Position numbers and translations under genes: made by a program
Notes under the pieces: model-generated
What the model saw: only the letters and a program-made list of their open reading frames with translations
The model's database searches: none
Told to the model about the DNA's origin: nothing
Assembly: GCA_902477055.1 (NCBI GenBank)
Contig: CABSFY010000011.1
Coordinates: 1-35,224 of the forward strand
Reading direction: 5' to 3'
From: an uncultured Eubacteriales bacterium
Lineage (GTDB): Bacteria > Bacillota > Clostridia > Oscillospirales > Oscillospiraceae
DNA: 35,224 bases
Shown here: positions 17,255 to 25,658 of the stretch, in pieces
How positions within the stretch are numbered: the stretch's first letter is position 1
Layout: every line of letters starts with the position of its first letter

Positions 17255-18712
17255 ATGGATCATTATATTATCTCAATCGATCAAGGAACGTCATCGACAA
17301 AATGCGTCCTGATCCGTGCTGACGGGCGGATCGTCCGCAGAATTAATCTGACGCACCGACTGCTGCATCCCGCAGTGGGATTTGCGGAGCATGACCCGCA
17401 GGAGATCGTCTGCGGAATACGAAGCGCGATCCGCGAGCTGGCAGAGCCGCTGCCGAGCGGCTCTGTTGCGGCAATCTCCCTCAGCGTACAGACGGGCGCA
17501 TTTTTGCTGTGGGATGCAGAAAGCGGTGAGCCGCTGACCAAGCTGATCGGCTGGCAGGATGTCAGAGGCGAGGAAACGGTGCGGCAGCTCGATGCAGCGC
17601 AGAGGGAACGGCTCCTTGCGCTCGGCTACACACCCTCCGGCGGGACGATTCCGATGAAGCTTCTGTGGCTGAAGCAGCATCTGCCGCAGCTTCGGGTGCC
17701 GGCGGCAGAAAACCGTATTCGCTTCGGAACGGTGGACAGTTGGCTGATACACAGCCTGACGCAGGGACGGGTCCACGCCTGCAATTCCTGTAACGCGAGC
17801 ATCACGCGTCTGTTCTGCATGGAGCAAGAGCGTTGGAATACGCCGCTTTTGGAATGTCTCGGTTTGCCGGAGACGATGTTCCCGGCCGTCTGCCCCGACG
17901 ATGCCGTATACGGTGTAGTGGAGACAGGGCGCGGTTCCGTGCCGATCTGCGGCGTAATGGGCGACAGCGCGGCAGCCATGTTCGGCGAGCGCTGCTGGAC
18001 GCCGGGGGAGGTAAAGGTAACCTACGGTACGGGCGCATCGTACCTTCTGAATGTCGGCGGGGAGCTGCGAAGCCCGCCGAGCGGGATTGTGCCGAATATC
18101 GGTTGGAAGCGGGAGAATAAACGTACCTTCGTTTGGGAAGGCACGGTGTTTTACGCGGGCGCGGCGATGGATTTTTTGCGAAAAAATTTGGGGCTTCCCA
18201 TCACCTTTGACGGCGGGGCTTCGGATGCGTCGGTGCTGGCATCCTCGCTGAGCGATAACGGCGGTGTGTATTTTGTTCCCGACTTCAGCGGTCGGAGCGG
18301 CGGACTGTTCTGCGGGCTGCACCCTCGGAATACGGTCGCACACTTTGCACGCGCGGCAATGGAGAGCGTCGGCTATCAGATTTTGGATATTTCGGAGGCG
18401 ATCGCAGCCGCAGGACAACCCATGCCGAAGCAGATCATTGCCGACGGCGGAGGTTCGCTCAGCGCGTTTGAAATGCAGTTTCAGGCGGACCTGCTGAAGG
18501 CACCGGTGCTTTGCAACGGTGTGGAGGAGTGCTCGGCGCTGGGCGCGGCATTTATGGGAGGACTCGGCGTCGGCTTATGGCGCTCCGAGGAGGAACTGAA
18601 GCGGCTCCCGCAGACGGTTCGGGCAGTTTACCGACCGAATATGTCGGAGCAGGTACGCAGGAAAAATTACGAGGGCTGGAAAACGGCGGTCCGAAAGGCC
18701 GCCGCAGAATAA
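17255..18712 (+). CDS. FGGY family carbohydrate kinase
   Basis: ATP-dependent sugar or polyol kinase of 485 residues, with the actin-like two-domain fold shared by glycerol kinase and xylulokinase. The phosphate-1 loop is IISIDQGTSSTKCVLI near the N terminus. The catalytic-base region is GVMGDSAAAMFGE (D237 in GDSA), followed by TYGTGASYLLNVGG. The C-terminal FGGY signature appears as ADGGGSLSAFEMQFQADLL and then ECSALGAAFMGG. The opening strand resembles glycerol kinases most, but the neighbours (split transketolase, phosphate-binding barrel) argue for a ketose or polyol whose phosphate enters pentose-phosphate chemistry. GGAG is 4 bases before the ATG. It leads an operon with the next two genes. 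Confidence 0.9.
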   Translation: MDHYIISIDQGTSSTKCVLIRADGRIVRRINLTHRLLHPAVGFAEHDPQEIVCGIRSAIRELAEPLPSGSVAAISLSVQTGAFLLWDAESGEPLTKLIGWQDVRGEETVRQLDAAQRERLLALGYTPSGGTIPMKLLWLKQHLPQLRVPAAENRIRFGTVDSWLIHSLTQGRVHACNSCNASITRLFCMEQERWNTPLLECLGLPETMFPAVCPDDAVYGVVETGRGSVPICGVMGDSAAAMFGERCWTPGEVKVTYGTGASYLLNVGGELRSPPSGIVPNIGWKRENKRTFVWEGTVFYAGAAMDFLRKNLGLPITFDGGASDASVLASSLSDNGGVYFVPDFSGRSGGLFCGLHPRNTVAHFARAAMESVGYQILDISEAIAAAGQPMPKQIIADGGGSLSAFEMQFQADLLKAPVLCNGVEECSALGAAFMGGLGVGLWRSEEELKRLPQTVRAVYRPNMSEQVRRKNYEGWKTAVRKAAAE

Positions 18713-18735
18713 ACAAAGACAGACGGAGGGTTACT

Positions 18736-19398
18736 ATGGAAAACACGGAACTGATCGTAATGCTGACATGGCACGACGTAACGGTCGAGAACGCAAAGGA
18801 GATTTTTTTGGAGGCAAAGGGTGCCCCCGCGAAGTATTGGGGCTTTAAGGATGTCGGCTTGCCGACGGAGCAGATGAAGGACCTGGTCCGCTGCATGAAG
18901 GAGAACGGGAAAACGACCTTTATGGAGTGTCTGGCGCACACCGAGGAGGAACTGCAAAAGGGCATCGACATTGCGCTGGAATGCGGCTTTGACGTTTTCC
19001 TCGGCGGACACTATTTCGAAAAAACCGAGCGGTATTTGGCGGAGCATGGCTTAAAGCACCTCCCGTTTGTCGGAAAGCGCTACGATCACATGACGCACGG
19101 AAAGCTAGAGGATTTGGTCGCCGAAGCGAAAAGCATCTGCAAGACGACGGCATACGGCATCAATCTGGCGACCTATCGCTGGGCAGATGGCAAGCCGGAG
19201 GAGCTGTTCTGTGCGGTCCGCGCCGCGATCGACAAGCCGTTGAGCGTTGCCGGAAGCGTCAGCACCTACGAACAGATCGATTTTCTGAAAAAGAACGGCG
19301 CGTGGGCGTTTACGATCGGCGGCGCGTTCTTTGAGAAAAAATTCGGCGAGACGTTCTCCGAGCAGATCGCTGCGGTCAGCGACTACCTGAAAAAGTAA
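18736..19398 (+). CDS. Uncharacterised TIM-barrel protein with phosphate-binding motif
   Basis: I do not recognise a named family for this 220-residue protein. The alternation of short strands and helices suggests a (beta/alpha)8 barrel. Examples are LIVMLTW, KYWGFKDVGLP, TTFMECLA, FDVFLGGHYF, HLPFVG and YGINLAT. The final part, LSVAGSVSTYEQIDFLKK then WAFTIGGAFFEKK, has the two-loop layout used to bind a phosphate in ribulose-phosphate-binding barrels such as HisA, TrpF and NanE. It is therefore a plausible sugar-phosphate epimerase, isomerase or aldolase. The ATG at 18736 follows GGAGGG by 5 bases; a longer in-frame ORF would overlap the kinase and is rejected. It lies 23 bases after the kinase. 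Confidence 0.7.
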   Translation: MENTELIVMLTWHDVTVENAKEIFLEAKGAPAKYWGFKDVGLPTEQMKDLVRCMKENGKTTFMECLAHTEEELQKGIDIALECGFDVFLGGHYFEKTERYLAEHGLKHLPFVGKRYDHMTHGKLEDLVAEAKSICKTTAYGINLATYRWADGKPEELFCAVRAAIDKPLSVAGSVSTYEQIDFLKKNGAWAFTIGGAFFEKKFGETFSEQIAAVSDYLKK

Positions 19399-19411
19399 AG
19401 GGAGCGGGAAA

Positions 19412-19939
19412 ATGGATGCATTGCAATGTTTAATGACGAGAAGAAGCGTTCGCAGCTATACGGACAAGCCAATCTCGGAGCAGGAGCTGGAGCTTTTGAT
19501 CCGCGCCGCGCAGCAAGCGCCCTCCGCGCATAATACGCAGCCGTGGGTGTTTCTCTCGCTGACCGCGCACGAAACACTGCATCGGCTGGTGCCTATGACA
19601 CCGTGGTGGGGCTTATTGGAGCACTGTGCGGCGGCAATCGTCGTGTGCGCGGATGAGCGTATCTTGGAGCAAAAGCCGATGCCGAAGGAGTTTCAGACGC
19701 TTAGCTGCGCGGCCGCGCTGGAGAATATGCTCCTTGCGGCGCACGCGATCGGGCTGGGCGGCGTCTGGCTCGGGATGTGCGAGGGACAGGAGAATTATGA
19801 GCGCTTCAAGCAGACGCTGAATATCCCGCAGTGGGCGCGCGTGATCGGCATGGCGGCATTCGGCTGTCCCACGGAGGAGCCGAAGCCGATCGATCGGATG
19901 CAGACGGCAAAATGGTATAAAGAGCGCTGGCAGGGATAA
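19412..19939 (+). CDS. Nitroreductase family flavoprotein
   Basis: A 175-residue FMN-dependent reductase of the nitroreductase superfamily. The start MDALQCLMTRRSVRSYTDKPI contains the FMN-phosphate-binding RRSVR, and APSAHNTQPW is the conserved second flavin contact. The middle AALENMLLAAHAIGLGGVWLG forms the dimer-helix region. It begins 13 bases after the barrel gene with GGGAGCGGG as its ribosome-binding site, so it belongs to the same transcript. Members of the family reduce many quinones, nitro-compounds and enones; its part in a sugar operon is unclear. Confidence 0.88.
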   Translation: MDALQCLMTRRSVRSYTDKPISEQELELLIRAAQQAPSAHNTQPWVFLSLTAHETLHRLVPMTPWWGLLEHCAAAIVVCADERILEQKPMPKEFQTLSCAAALENMLLAAHAIGLGGVWLGMCEGQENYERFKQTLNIPQWARVIGMAAFGCPTEEPKPIDRMQTAKWYKERWQG

Positions 19940-19967
19940 AAAACGGTACCCGCCGCGGCGGGTACCG
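19938..19967 (-). terminator. Terminator of the DeoR regulator gene
   Basis: A perfect 24-base palindrome, CGGTACCCGCCG plus its complement (19944-19967), is followed on the - strand by TTTTTT. On the + strand it also lies just after the nitroreductase stop, but without a U-tract. Confidence 0.82.
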
Positions 19968-19978
19968 ATGAAAATAGC

Positions 19979-20761
19979 CTATTTTTGTGACGGAGCGGTC
20001 AGAAGTCGGATGCCGGAGCTTTGAATCAGCTCACGGTATTCCTCGGGAATGTCGTCGTTGGTGATGATCGTGTCAGCGTATTCCAGTCCGCTCAGACGGA
20101 AAAACGCGGTCTTCCCGAATTTCGTGGAGTCGGCAACGACGATGACCTCCTGCGAGATCTTGCGAATCAGTTCAAGCGTCTGACATTCGAGGACGTCGCC
20201 GACGGAAAAGCCCGCAAAATCGACGCCCGCCACGCTGATGTACGCCTGATTGATGTTCAGACCGACCAGCGCCTTCTGATACCACTCGCCGTTGAGCATG
20301 AGGTAATCGTAATGCCTGTGCAGATAGCCGCCGGGGATGAAGATGTCGATGTTTCTGCTTTCGCTTAGGATCACCGCAGCGTCGATATTGCCGGTAACGA
20401 CCTTGATGCTGGAATTGAGCAGACTGTGCGAAATTTCGCGGCAGGTGTTGCCGTAGCCGAGCAGGACCCAGGAGTTCGGTGCGACATGGCGCTCGACGAT
20501 GCTGCCAAGCTCCGTCATTTTTTGCAGACGCTCGCTGTCAGGGCTGTAGGCGGAGGCAGGCTCGGTTTTCGGCGCGGAGGTCCGCTGTAGGGTCGCACCG
20601 CCGTAGGTGCGGTAAAGGAAGCCTTCGTTTTCCAGCGTAATCAGGTCGCTTCGAATCGTGACCTTCGACACACCGGTCAACGCGCTGAGCGTCGGGATAT
20701 CGACCACACCGCGCTCGTTAAGGATTTCTTTGATCTTCATAAGTCGGATGGCTTTTACCAT
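19979..20761 (-). CDS. DeoR family transcriptional regulator
   Basis: A 260-residue regulator of the DeoR sugar-phosphate-sensing class. The N-terminal winged helix-turn-helix is KEILNERGVVDIPTLSALTGVSKVTIRSDLITLENEGFLYRTYGG in two continuous segments (residues about 10-55). The C-terminal sensor domain has the ISE-fold features of DeoR proteins, including VVTGNIDAAVIL and FIPGGYLHRH. A GGAG lies 7 bases before the ATG. It sits between the FGGY kinase operon and the transketolase genes, divergent from the latter. It is a natural candidate to control both in response to a phosphorylated intermediate. Its own promoter spacer contains an inverted repeat. Confidence 0.93.
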   Translation of the reverse strand: MVKAIRLMKIKEILNERGVVDIPTLSALTGVSKVTIRSDLITLENEGFLYRTYGGATLQRTSAPKTEPASAYSPDSERLQKMTELGSIVERHVAPNSWVLLGYGNTCREISHSLLNSSIKVVTGNIDAAVILSESRNIDIFIPGGYLHRHYDYLMLNGEWYQKALVGLNINQAYISVAGVDFAGFSVGDVLECQTLELIRKISQEVIVVADSTKFGKTAFFRLSGLEYADTIITNDDIPEEYRELIQSSGIRLLTAPSQK

Positions 20762-20787
20762 TGCAGTTCTCCAATCGTTTTTCCTTT

Positions 20788-20815
20788 ATTATACCATTTG
20801 TTTTCAAATGTGCAA
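20788..20815 (-). promoter_or_regulatory. deoR-type gene promoter with inverted repeat in the spacer
   Basis: On the - strand, TTGCAC (20810-20815), 16 bases and a perfect TATAAT (20788-20793) make a strong promoter. Its spacer holds CATTTG-N4-CAAATG (20795-20810), a perfect inverted repeat. That is a likely autoregulatory operator. Confidence 0.75.
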
Positions 20816-20827
20816 GAGAAAAGAAAT

Positions 20828-20850
20828 AATTTATATACAATTTATATACA
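20828..20850. repeat. Two 12-base copies at 11-base period, possible operator
   Basis: AATTTATATACA occurs at 20828-20839 and again at 20839-20850, sharing one base. The 11-base period, about one helical turn, lies between the DeoR gene and the transketolase genes. Confidence 0.5.
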
Positions 20851-20901
20851 TAAAATTGAATTCAAGCAAAAATAAGAAAAAAATAGTAAGGTGAGGAAAA
20901 G

Positions 20902-21729
20902 ATGAATGTTTCGGAATTAAGAAAAAAAGCAATCGAGGTGCGCATGGGTGCGATTACACTGGCGCATCGGTCGAAGGGGCATATCGGCGGAACGCTGTCC
21001 AGCGCGGACATTCTGACGGCGATCTATTACCGCTACCTTCGCTTTGACCCGAAGAATCCGCGCGACCCCGACCGCGACCGCTTCATCCTTTCCAAGGGAC
21101 ACACCTGCGAGGGCTACCTTTGGATTTTGGCGGACTGCGGCTTCTTCGAAAAATCGGAATTGGAGCAGTTTAATTGCTTCCGCTCCCGCCTGGTGGCGCA
21201 TCCGAGCAGTGCCATTGACGGCGTTGACTTCAGCACGGGTGCACTGGGGCACGGGCTGTCGCTCGGCTGCGGCGTGGCGCTGGGCGCAAAGAAAAACGGC
21301 CACAGCTTTGACACCTATGTGGTGATGGGCGACGGCGAGACGGACGAAGGCTCTGTTTGGGAGGCGGCGATGTTTGCCTCCGCAAACGGTTTGGACAATC
21401 TCTATGCGATCGTTGACCGCAACCGTATGCAGATCAGCGGCGGGACGGAGGACGTGATGCCGCTGGAGCCGTATGCCGATAAATGGCGCTCCTTCGGTTT
21501 CGATGTCCTACAGATCAACGGAAACGACATGGAGCAGATTGTCGCCGCACTGGATGAACTGCATCGGAGAACGGGAAAACCGAAGCTGATTATTGCCGAT
21601 ACGCTGAAGGGCAAGGGCGTTTCTTTTATGGAGGGAAATGTCGCATGGCACCACGGCTCGCTGGACGACCAGCAGTATCGGATCGCAATGGAGGATCTTG
21701 AAAAAGCAAGGGAGGCGTTGAATCAATGA
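20902..21729 (+). CDS. Transketolase, N-terminal (thiamine-binding) subunit
   Basis: A 275-residue protein equal to the first half of transketolase, which moves two-carbon ketol units between sugar phosphates. It shows HIGGTLSSADILTAIYYR, SKGHTCEGYL, GALGHGLSLGCGVALG and the thiamine diphosphate motif GDGETDEGSVWEAA with the partner DRNRM. The C-terminal part of full transketolase is encoded separately in the next gene, whose ATG overlaps this stop codon as ATGA. A GGTGAGG site precedes the ATG at 20902. Split transketolases are common in anaerobes, both for pentose phosphate metabolism and for specialised sugar pathways. Confidence 0.93.
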   Translation: MNVSELRKKAIEVRMGAITLAHRSKGHIGGTLSSADILTAIYYRYLRFDPKNPRDPDRDRFILSKGHTCEGYLWILADCGFFEKSELEQFNCFRSRLVAHPSSAIDGVDFSTGALGHGLSLGCGVALGAKKNGHSFDTYVVMGDGETDEGSVWEAAMFASANGLDNLYAIVDRNRMQISGGTEDVMPLEPYADKWRSFGFDVLQINGNDMEQIVAALDELHRRTGKPKLIIADTLKGKGVSFMEGNVAWHHGSLDDQQYRIAMEDLEKAREALNQ

Positions 21730-22673
21730 AAGAGGCAGCTTTGCGCAGCGTGACGGCGGATATACTGGAGGAGTTTGCGAAGGAGAACCGTAAGATCATG
21801 GTTTTCACCTCCGACGCGACCGGCTCGGCGGGGCTGAACGCATTTGCGCAGCATTATCCGGACAAGCTGGTGGAGATGGGCATTGCCGAGCAGAATGAGG
21901 TCAGCGTGGCTTCGGCGCTTTCGTCTTGCGGCTTTACGTCCATCGTCTGCGCACCGGCGGCATTCATGTCCACGCGCGCGCTGGAGCAGGTGAAGATCGA
22001 CGCGGCTTATGCAAATGCGAACGTCAAGATTATCGGGATCAGCGGCGGCTTGAGCTACGGCACCTCGGGAACGACACACCATGCCATTACGGACTTGGCT
22101 GCCATCGTGCCGATGGAAAACATTCGGGTTCTGCTGCCTGCCGACAGCGTGCAGATGTGCTGGGTGATGCGGGAGCTGGTGGAAAACATGGGCCCCTATT
22201 ATGTGCGGATCGGTCGGAATCCTGTGCCGAAAATTTATGATGACGGTACGGAATTTGAGATCGGGAAAGCGGTTACGGTGCGCGAGGGTACGGACCTGAC
22301 GATTATTGCAGCGGGCGAAACGCTCTGCCACGCGGTCCGTGCCGCCGACCGACTGAAGGAGCGCGGCATCGGCGCGAGAGTGCTGGACATGTTCAGTGTG
22401 AAGCCGATGGACAGAGAAGCAGTGCTGGCAGCTGCGAACCAAACGGGACGGATCCTTGTCGTCGAGGAGCACACCGAGGCGGGCGGCATCGGATCGCTGG
22501 TTTCCCAAATCACCGCGGAGTGCTGCCCGATTCCCGTGCGATGCCTCGGAATTCCGAGCGAGAATCACGTTACGGGAAGCGATAAGGAGCTGTTCCGCTA
22601 CTACGGCTTGGATACCGAGGGGATCGAACAGGCGGTCACGGCATTTTTGCGCGATACTGCGGCGCTTAATTGA
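21726..22673 (+). CDS. Transketolase, C-terminal subunit
   Basis: A 315-residue protein matching the pyrimidine-binding and C-terminal domains of transketolase. VEMGIAEQNEVSVASAL contains the catalytic glutamate that activates the thiamine cofactor. GISGGLSYGTSGTTHHAITDLA and YYVRIGRNPVP are family blocks. The C-terminal domain includes ILVVEEHTEAGGIGSLVS. It overlaps the N-terminal subunit by 4 bases and would form a heterotetramer with it. Its stop overlaps the end of the convergent AraC gene by 8 bases. Confidence 0.94.
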   Translation: MKEAALRSVTADILEEFAKENRKIMVFTSDATGSAGLNAFAQHYPDKLVEMGIAEQNEVSVASALSSCGFTSIVCAPAAFMSTRALEQVKIDAAYANANVKIIGISGGLSYGTSGTTHHAITDLAAIVPMENIRVLLPADSVQMCWVMRELVENMGPYYVRIGRNPVPKIYDDGTEFEIGKAVTVREGTDLTIIAAGETLCHAVRAADRLKERGIGARVLDMFSVKPMDREAVLAAANQTGRILVVEEHTEAGGIGSLVSQITAECCPIPVRCLGIPSENHVTGSDKELFRYYGLDTEGIEQAVTAFLRDTAALN

Positions 22674-23469
22674 TCGTGCGTCCCGCCATGAGCTTCAGCA
22701 TTTCCGACGGGAGAAGGCCGCAGAGCTTGTGGAACTCCTTCAGATAATGCGACTGGTCGTAGTAATTCAGCTCATAGGGGGTCAGCCCGTTTTTTCCGCC
22801 CGCGCCGGAGAGCAGCGAGTACAGTGCATTCTGAAAGCGGAGAATACGGGAAAACATCTTGGGTGAGCACCCGACCTTTTCCGTAAAGAGCTGGTAAATG
22901 TAGCGGGAGGACAGACCGCTCTGCTCAGCAAGCTCCTTTTCCGTGGCGGTGCAGTTGGACAGCATGATTAGCGAGATCAGCCGATCGATGTGCGGTGCAA
23001 GCGGCGCAAAGCGGAACCGTTCGGCGAAATACGCCGGAAGGAGGGAGAGGATATCCGTGTGTCCGTCGGCTTCTCGGAGCGCGGCGTGGAGGCCTTCTAT
23101 ATCCGAGAATATCTCAGCGGCGGGAAGAATGCGGTCGGAAAAGTGCGGCACCTGCGCAAATAGATGATACACCGTGTAGGACGCATAGGGCGAGAGCTTG
23201 ACGGAGTAGTAGTCACCCTGCGGAAGCCGCAGCTGCTGCCCCGAGGCAATCACGGGCGTGAGAAGCAGCGGCTTGAAGTCCACTGCCGTCGAAAACAGAA
23301 CGGCGGAGGCATAGTCTGCGACCAACCGAATCTCGCTGTCCTGCGGAATGCGGAAGGAGGCGGTGTATAAAACGAATCTTCCGTTGTTATAGCGCACTCT
23401 CTTGAAATTCTCCGCTGTTGCAAAGCAGAACGGCTGTAGAGAGATCATGCTGATCTTTGTGTCGAACAT
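22666..23469 (-). CDS. AraC family transcriptional regulator
   Basis: A 267-residue regulator. The C-terminal 100 residues hold the double helix-turn-helix of AraC proteins: KELAEQSGLSSRYIYQLFTEKVGCSPKMF, then YYDQSHYLKEFHKLCGLLPSEML. The N-terminal 160 residues (YNNGRFVLYTASFRIP, LRLPQGDYYSVKLSP) look like a cupin-type effector-binding domain. It is divergent from the Liv transporter operon with its own promoter, so it probably controls that importer. Its 3' end overlaps the transketolase gene by 8 bases in convergent orientation. Confidence 0.92.
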   Translation of the reverse strand: MFDTKISMISLQPFCFATAENFKRVRYNNGRFVLYTASFRIPQDSEIRLVADYASAVLFSTAVDFKPLLLTPVIASGQQLRLPQGDYYSVKLSPYASYTVYHLFAQVPHFSDRILPAAEIFSDIEGLHAALREADGHTDILSLLPAYFAERFRFAPLAPHIDRLISLIMLSNCTATEKELAEQSGLSSRYIYQLFTEKVGCSPKMFSRILRFQNALYSLLSGAGGKNGLTPYELNYYDQSHYLKEFHKLCGLLPSEMLKLMAGRTIN

Positions 23470-23508
23470 GGCGGATTCCTGCCTTTCAAGATTTCATTAT
23501 TTAACAAT

Positions 23509-23537
23509 ATTATACAGAACAAAAACGAAAAAATCAA
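23509..23537 (-). promoter_or_regulatory. Probable promoter of the AraC-type gene
   Basis: On the - strand, TTGATT (23532-23537), 17 bases and a perfect TATAAT (23509-23514) lie 40 bases before the gene. Confidence 0.8.
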
Positions 23538-23581
23538 ATTATTTGTCGAATTTTTCCGGAAAGCAAGAAGTACATCTTGTT

Positions 23582-23610
23582 TTTACTATAAAAAGAAGAA
23601 ACAATATACT
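23582..23610 (+). promoter_or_regulatory. Probable promoter of the Liv-type transporter operon
   Basis: TTTACT (23582-23587), 17 bases and TATACT (23605-23610) lie about 120 bases before the first permease gene. The imperfect -35 box suits a promoter needing an activator such as the divergent AraC protein. Confidence 0.7.
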
Positions 23611-23728
23611 ATCATACAGAAAGTTGATAATGAGATGAAACAAACGATAAATCTGATACCGCGTTGCCGAGATACACGAGCGGCACGGCAGCAGAGCAGA
23701 AAACCGAAATGCTGGGGGAGTTGTTCGT

Positions 23729-24607
23729 ATGTACTACTATGAAACCTTAGTTCAGGGCATCGTCATTGGCTGTATCTACGGCCTGACGGCGCTCGGAGTC
23801 AACATTATCTTCGGCATTATGAAGATCGTCAACTGGGCGAACGGCTCCCTCCTGATGATCAGCATGTATATCATCTACTGGGCGGTAACGCTCCTCGGCA
23901 TCAACCCCTATTTAGCGATTCTGATCGCCGCGCCGATCATGTTCGGCTTCGGCTATTTGTTCCAGCATACCGTCATCCGTCCGCTGTATTTGAGAGAAAC
24001 CGATAAAAATCCGTACGGCTTGCTCCTGTGTACTGCCGGTCTTGGAATCGCGCTGGAAAACATTACGCTGATGATCTTCAAGTCCACTCCGCACACGATC
24101 AAGATGAGCATTTCTCAGGCATATATCGATGTGGGCTTCGGCGCTTCGGTCAGCCTGGTCAAGGTCATCGGCGCGCTGCTTGCGATTGCCACAACGCTGG
24201 GGCTGTGGCTCTTCATGACAAAGACCTATGCCGGCAGAGCCTTGCGTGCCACGGCGCAGGACCGTGATGCTGCGCGGCTCATGGGCATCAACGTGCTGCG
24301 GTATTACGATGTGGCGTTTGGCATCGGCTGCGGGATTTGCGCGATCGCCGGCTGTGTGTATTCTACCTTCTATTCGATCGCTCCCGCGAGTGGCGTAACG
24401 GTTGGCAACAAGGCGTTTATCATCCTCGTTTTGGGCGGCATCGAGAGCATACCCGGCTGCCTGCTGGCGGGCGTAATCCTCGGCTTGGTGGAGTCTTACG
24501 GCGCGATGCTGTTCAATTCCTACATCGGACAAATGCTCTGCTTTGCGGTATTCGTCGCGGTGCTGTTCTTCAAGCCGAGCGGTCTGTTTGGCAAAAAGGC
24601 ACGTTGA
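23729..24607 (+). CDS. Branched-chain amino acid-type ABC transporter permease (LivH-like)
   Basis: A 292-residue membrane permease with about eight hydrophobic spans. The opening GIVIGCIYGLTALGVNIIFG and KIVNWANGSLLMI are the LivH signature. The cytoplasmic coupling loop YAGRALRATAQDRDAARLMGI contacts the ATPases. GGGGGAG precedes the ATG by 8 bases. It is the first of five transporter genes in order permease, permease, ATPase, binding protein, ATPase. The Liv family also includes importers for other amino acids, amides, urea and aromatic acids, so leucine should not be assumed as the substrate. Confidence 0.93.
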   Translation: MYYYETLVQGIVIGCIYGLTALGVNIIFGIMKIVNWANGSLLMISMYIIYWAVTLLGINPYLAILIAAPIMFGFGYLFQHTVIRPLYLRETDKNPYGLLLCTAGLGIALENITLMIFKSTPHTIKMSISQAYIDVGFGASVSLVKVIGALLAIATTLGLWLFMTKTYAGRALRATAQDRDAARLMGINVLRYYDVAFGIGCGICAIAGCVYSTFYSIAPASGVTVGNKAFIILVLGGIESIPGCLLAGVILGLVESYGAMLFNSYIGQMLCFAVFVAVLFFKPSGLFGKKAR

Positions 24608-24622
24608 GACGGAGGAAGAGAA

Positions 24623-25642
24623 ATGATACATACCAAAAAAACTTCGAAGCTGCTGAAATACGGTCTTTTACTTCTTCTTGTGCTTGCGGCGCTGTTCGTC
24701 CCGACGATGGTCAATAACTACTACCTCAGCATTTTTATTGAGGTCGTCCTCTACGCCTACCTTGCCTCCGCGTGGAACATTCTCGGCGGCTTTGCGGGGC
24801 AGTTCTCCTTGGGACACGCTCTGTACATCGGTATCGGCGCCTATACCACGACGGTGCTTGCGAATAACTGGGGCATCTCTCCGTGGATCGGAATGCTGGC
24901 AGGCGGCGTTTTGGCAACACTGATTGGCTTGCTGGTCGGTATTCCGACCTTCAAGCTGAGCGGAACCTTCTATACGCTGGCATCGCTCGCGCTGTGTACT
25001 ATTATGATGCTGGTGTTCCAGAGCATAAGAAGCATCGGCGGCATCAAGATCGGCGGTGCGACGGGACTGCAATTAAAGTCGGTGCAGGGCAACAACTTCT
25101 GGATGATGCAGTTTACGGACCGAATCTATTATTACTATGTTTTCCTTGGCTTCCTTGTCCTGATGCTCCTGCTGTGCTATTGGATCAAGCGCTCGAAGAT
25201 CGGCTATCAGCTTTCAGCGGTCGCCAACGATCAGCTCGCGGCGGAGGCGCTCGGTGTCAACTCCCGCAAGCTGAAGCTGAAGGCAATGGCAATCAGTACC
25301 TTCACCTCCGCCATCGGCGGTACGCTTTATGCGCAGTTCGTCATGGCGTGCAGTCCCGTGAAGCTCTTCGGTGAGGCGCTGTCGGACGAAATGGTCATTA
25401 TCGCCCTCATCGGCGGCAAGGGCATAATCCTCGGACCGACCATCGGCTCGATTATCATCCGCCCGCTGTCCCAGCTTACGACGGCGCTGGTCGGCGGACA
25501 GGTCCCCGGTCTGCACCTTGCAATTTACGGAACGCTACTGGTCGTATGTATCCGCTTCTTCCCGAACGGCGTCTATCCGCTGCTGGTAAAGTTGGTCCGC
25601 AAGGTGAAGCAGAGGCTGTCGAAGAATACGGCACGTTCGTGA
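24623..25642 (+). CDS. Branched-chain amino acid-type ABC transporter permease (LivM-like)
   Basis: The second permease of the importer, 339 residues with about nine to ten membrane segments. The conserved start of the LivM core is LASAWNILGGFAGQFSLGHALYIGIGAY. The coupling loop is IGYQLSAVANDQLAAEALGVNSRKLK. The polar C terminus ends in a lysine/arginine-rich tail. It begins 15 bases after the LivH-like gene with GGAGGAAG as ribosome-binding site. Confidence 0.93.
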   Translation: MIHTKKTSKLLKYGLLLLLVLAALFVPTMVNNYYLSIFIEVVLYAYLASAWNILGGFAGQFSLGHALYIGIGAYTTTVLANNWGISPWIGMLAGGVLATLIGLLVGIPTFKLSGTFYTLASLALCTIMMLVFQSIRSIGGIKIGGATGLQLKSVQGNNFWMMQFTDRIYYYYVFLGFLVLMLLLCYWIKRSKIGYQLSAVANDQLAAEALGVNSRKLKLKAMAISTFTSAIGGTLYAQFVMACSPVKLFGEALSDEMVIIALIGGKGIILGPTIGSIIIRPLSQLTTALVGGQVPGLHLAIYGTLLVVCIRFFPNGVYPLLVKLVRKVKQRLSKNTARS

Positions 25643-25658
25643 AAGGAGGCGGCTGATC

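Noticed and set aside
18511..18735. Longer N-terminal extension of the barrel protein frame into the kinase gene
   Set aside because: The extension lies inside the conserved end of the kinase gene in another frame, and GGAGGG directly marks the ATG at 18736.
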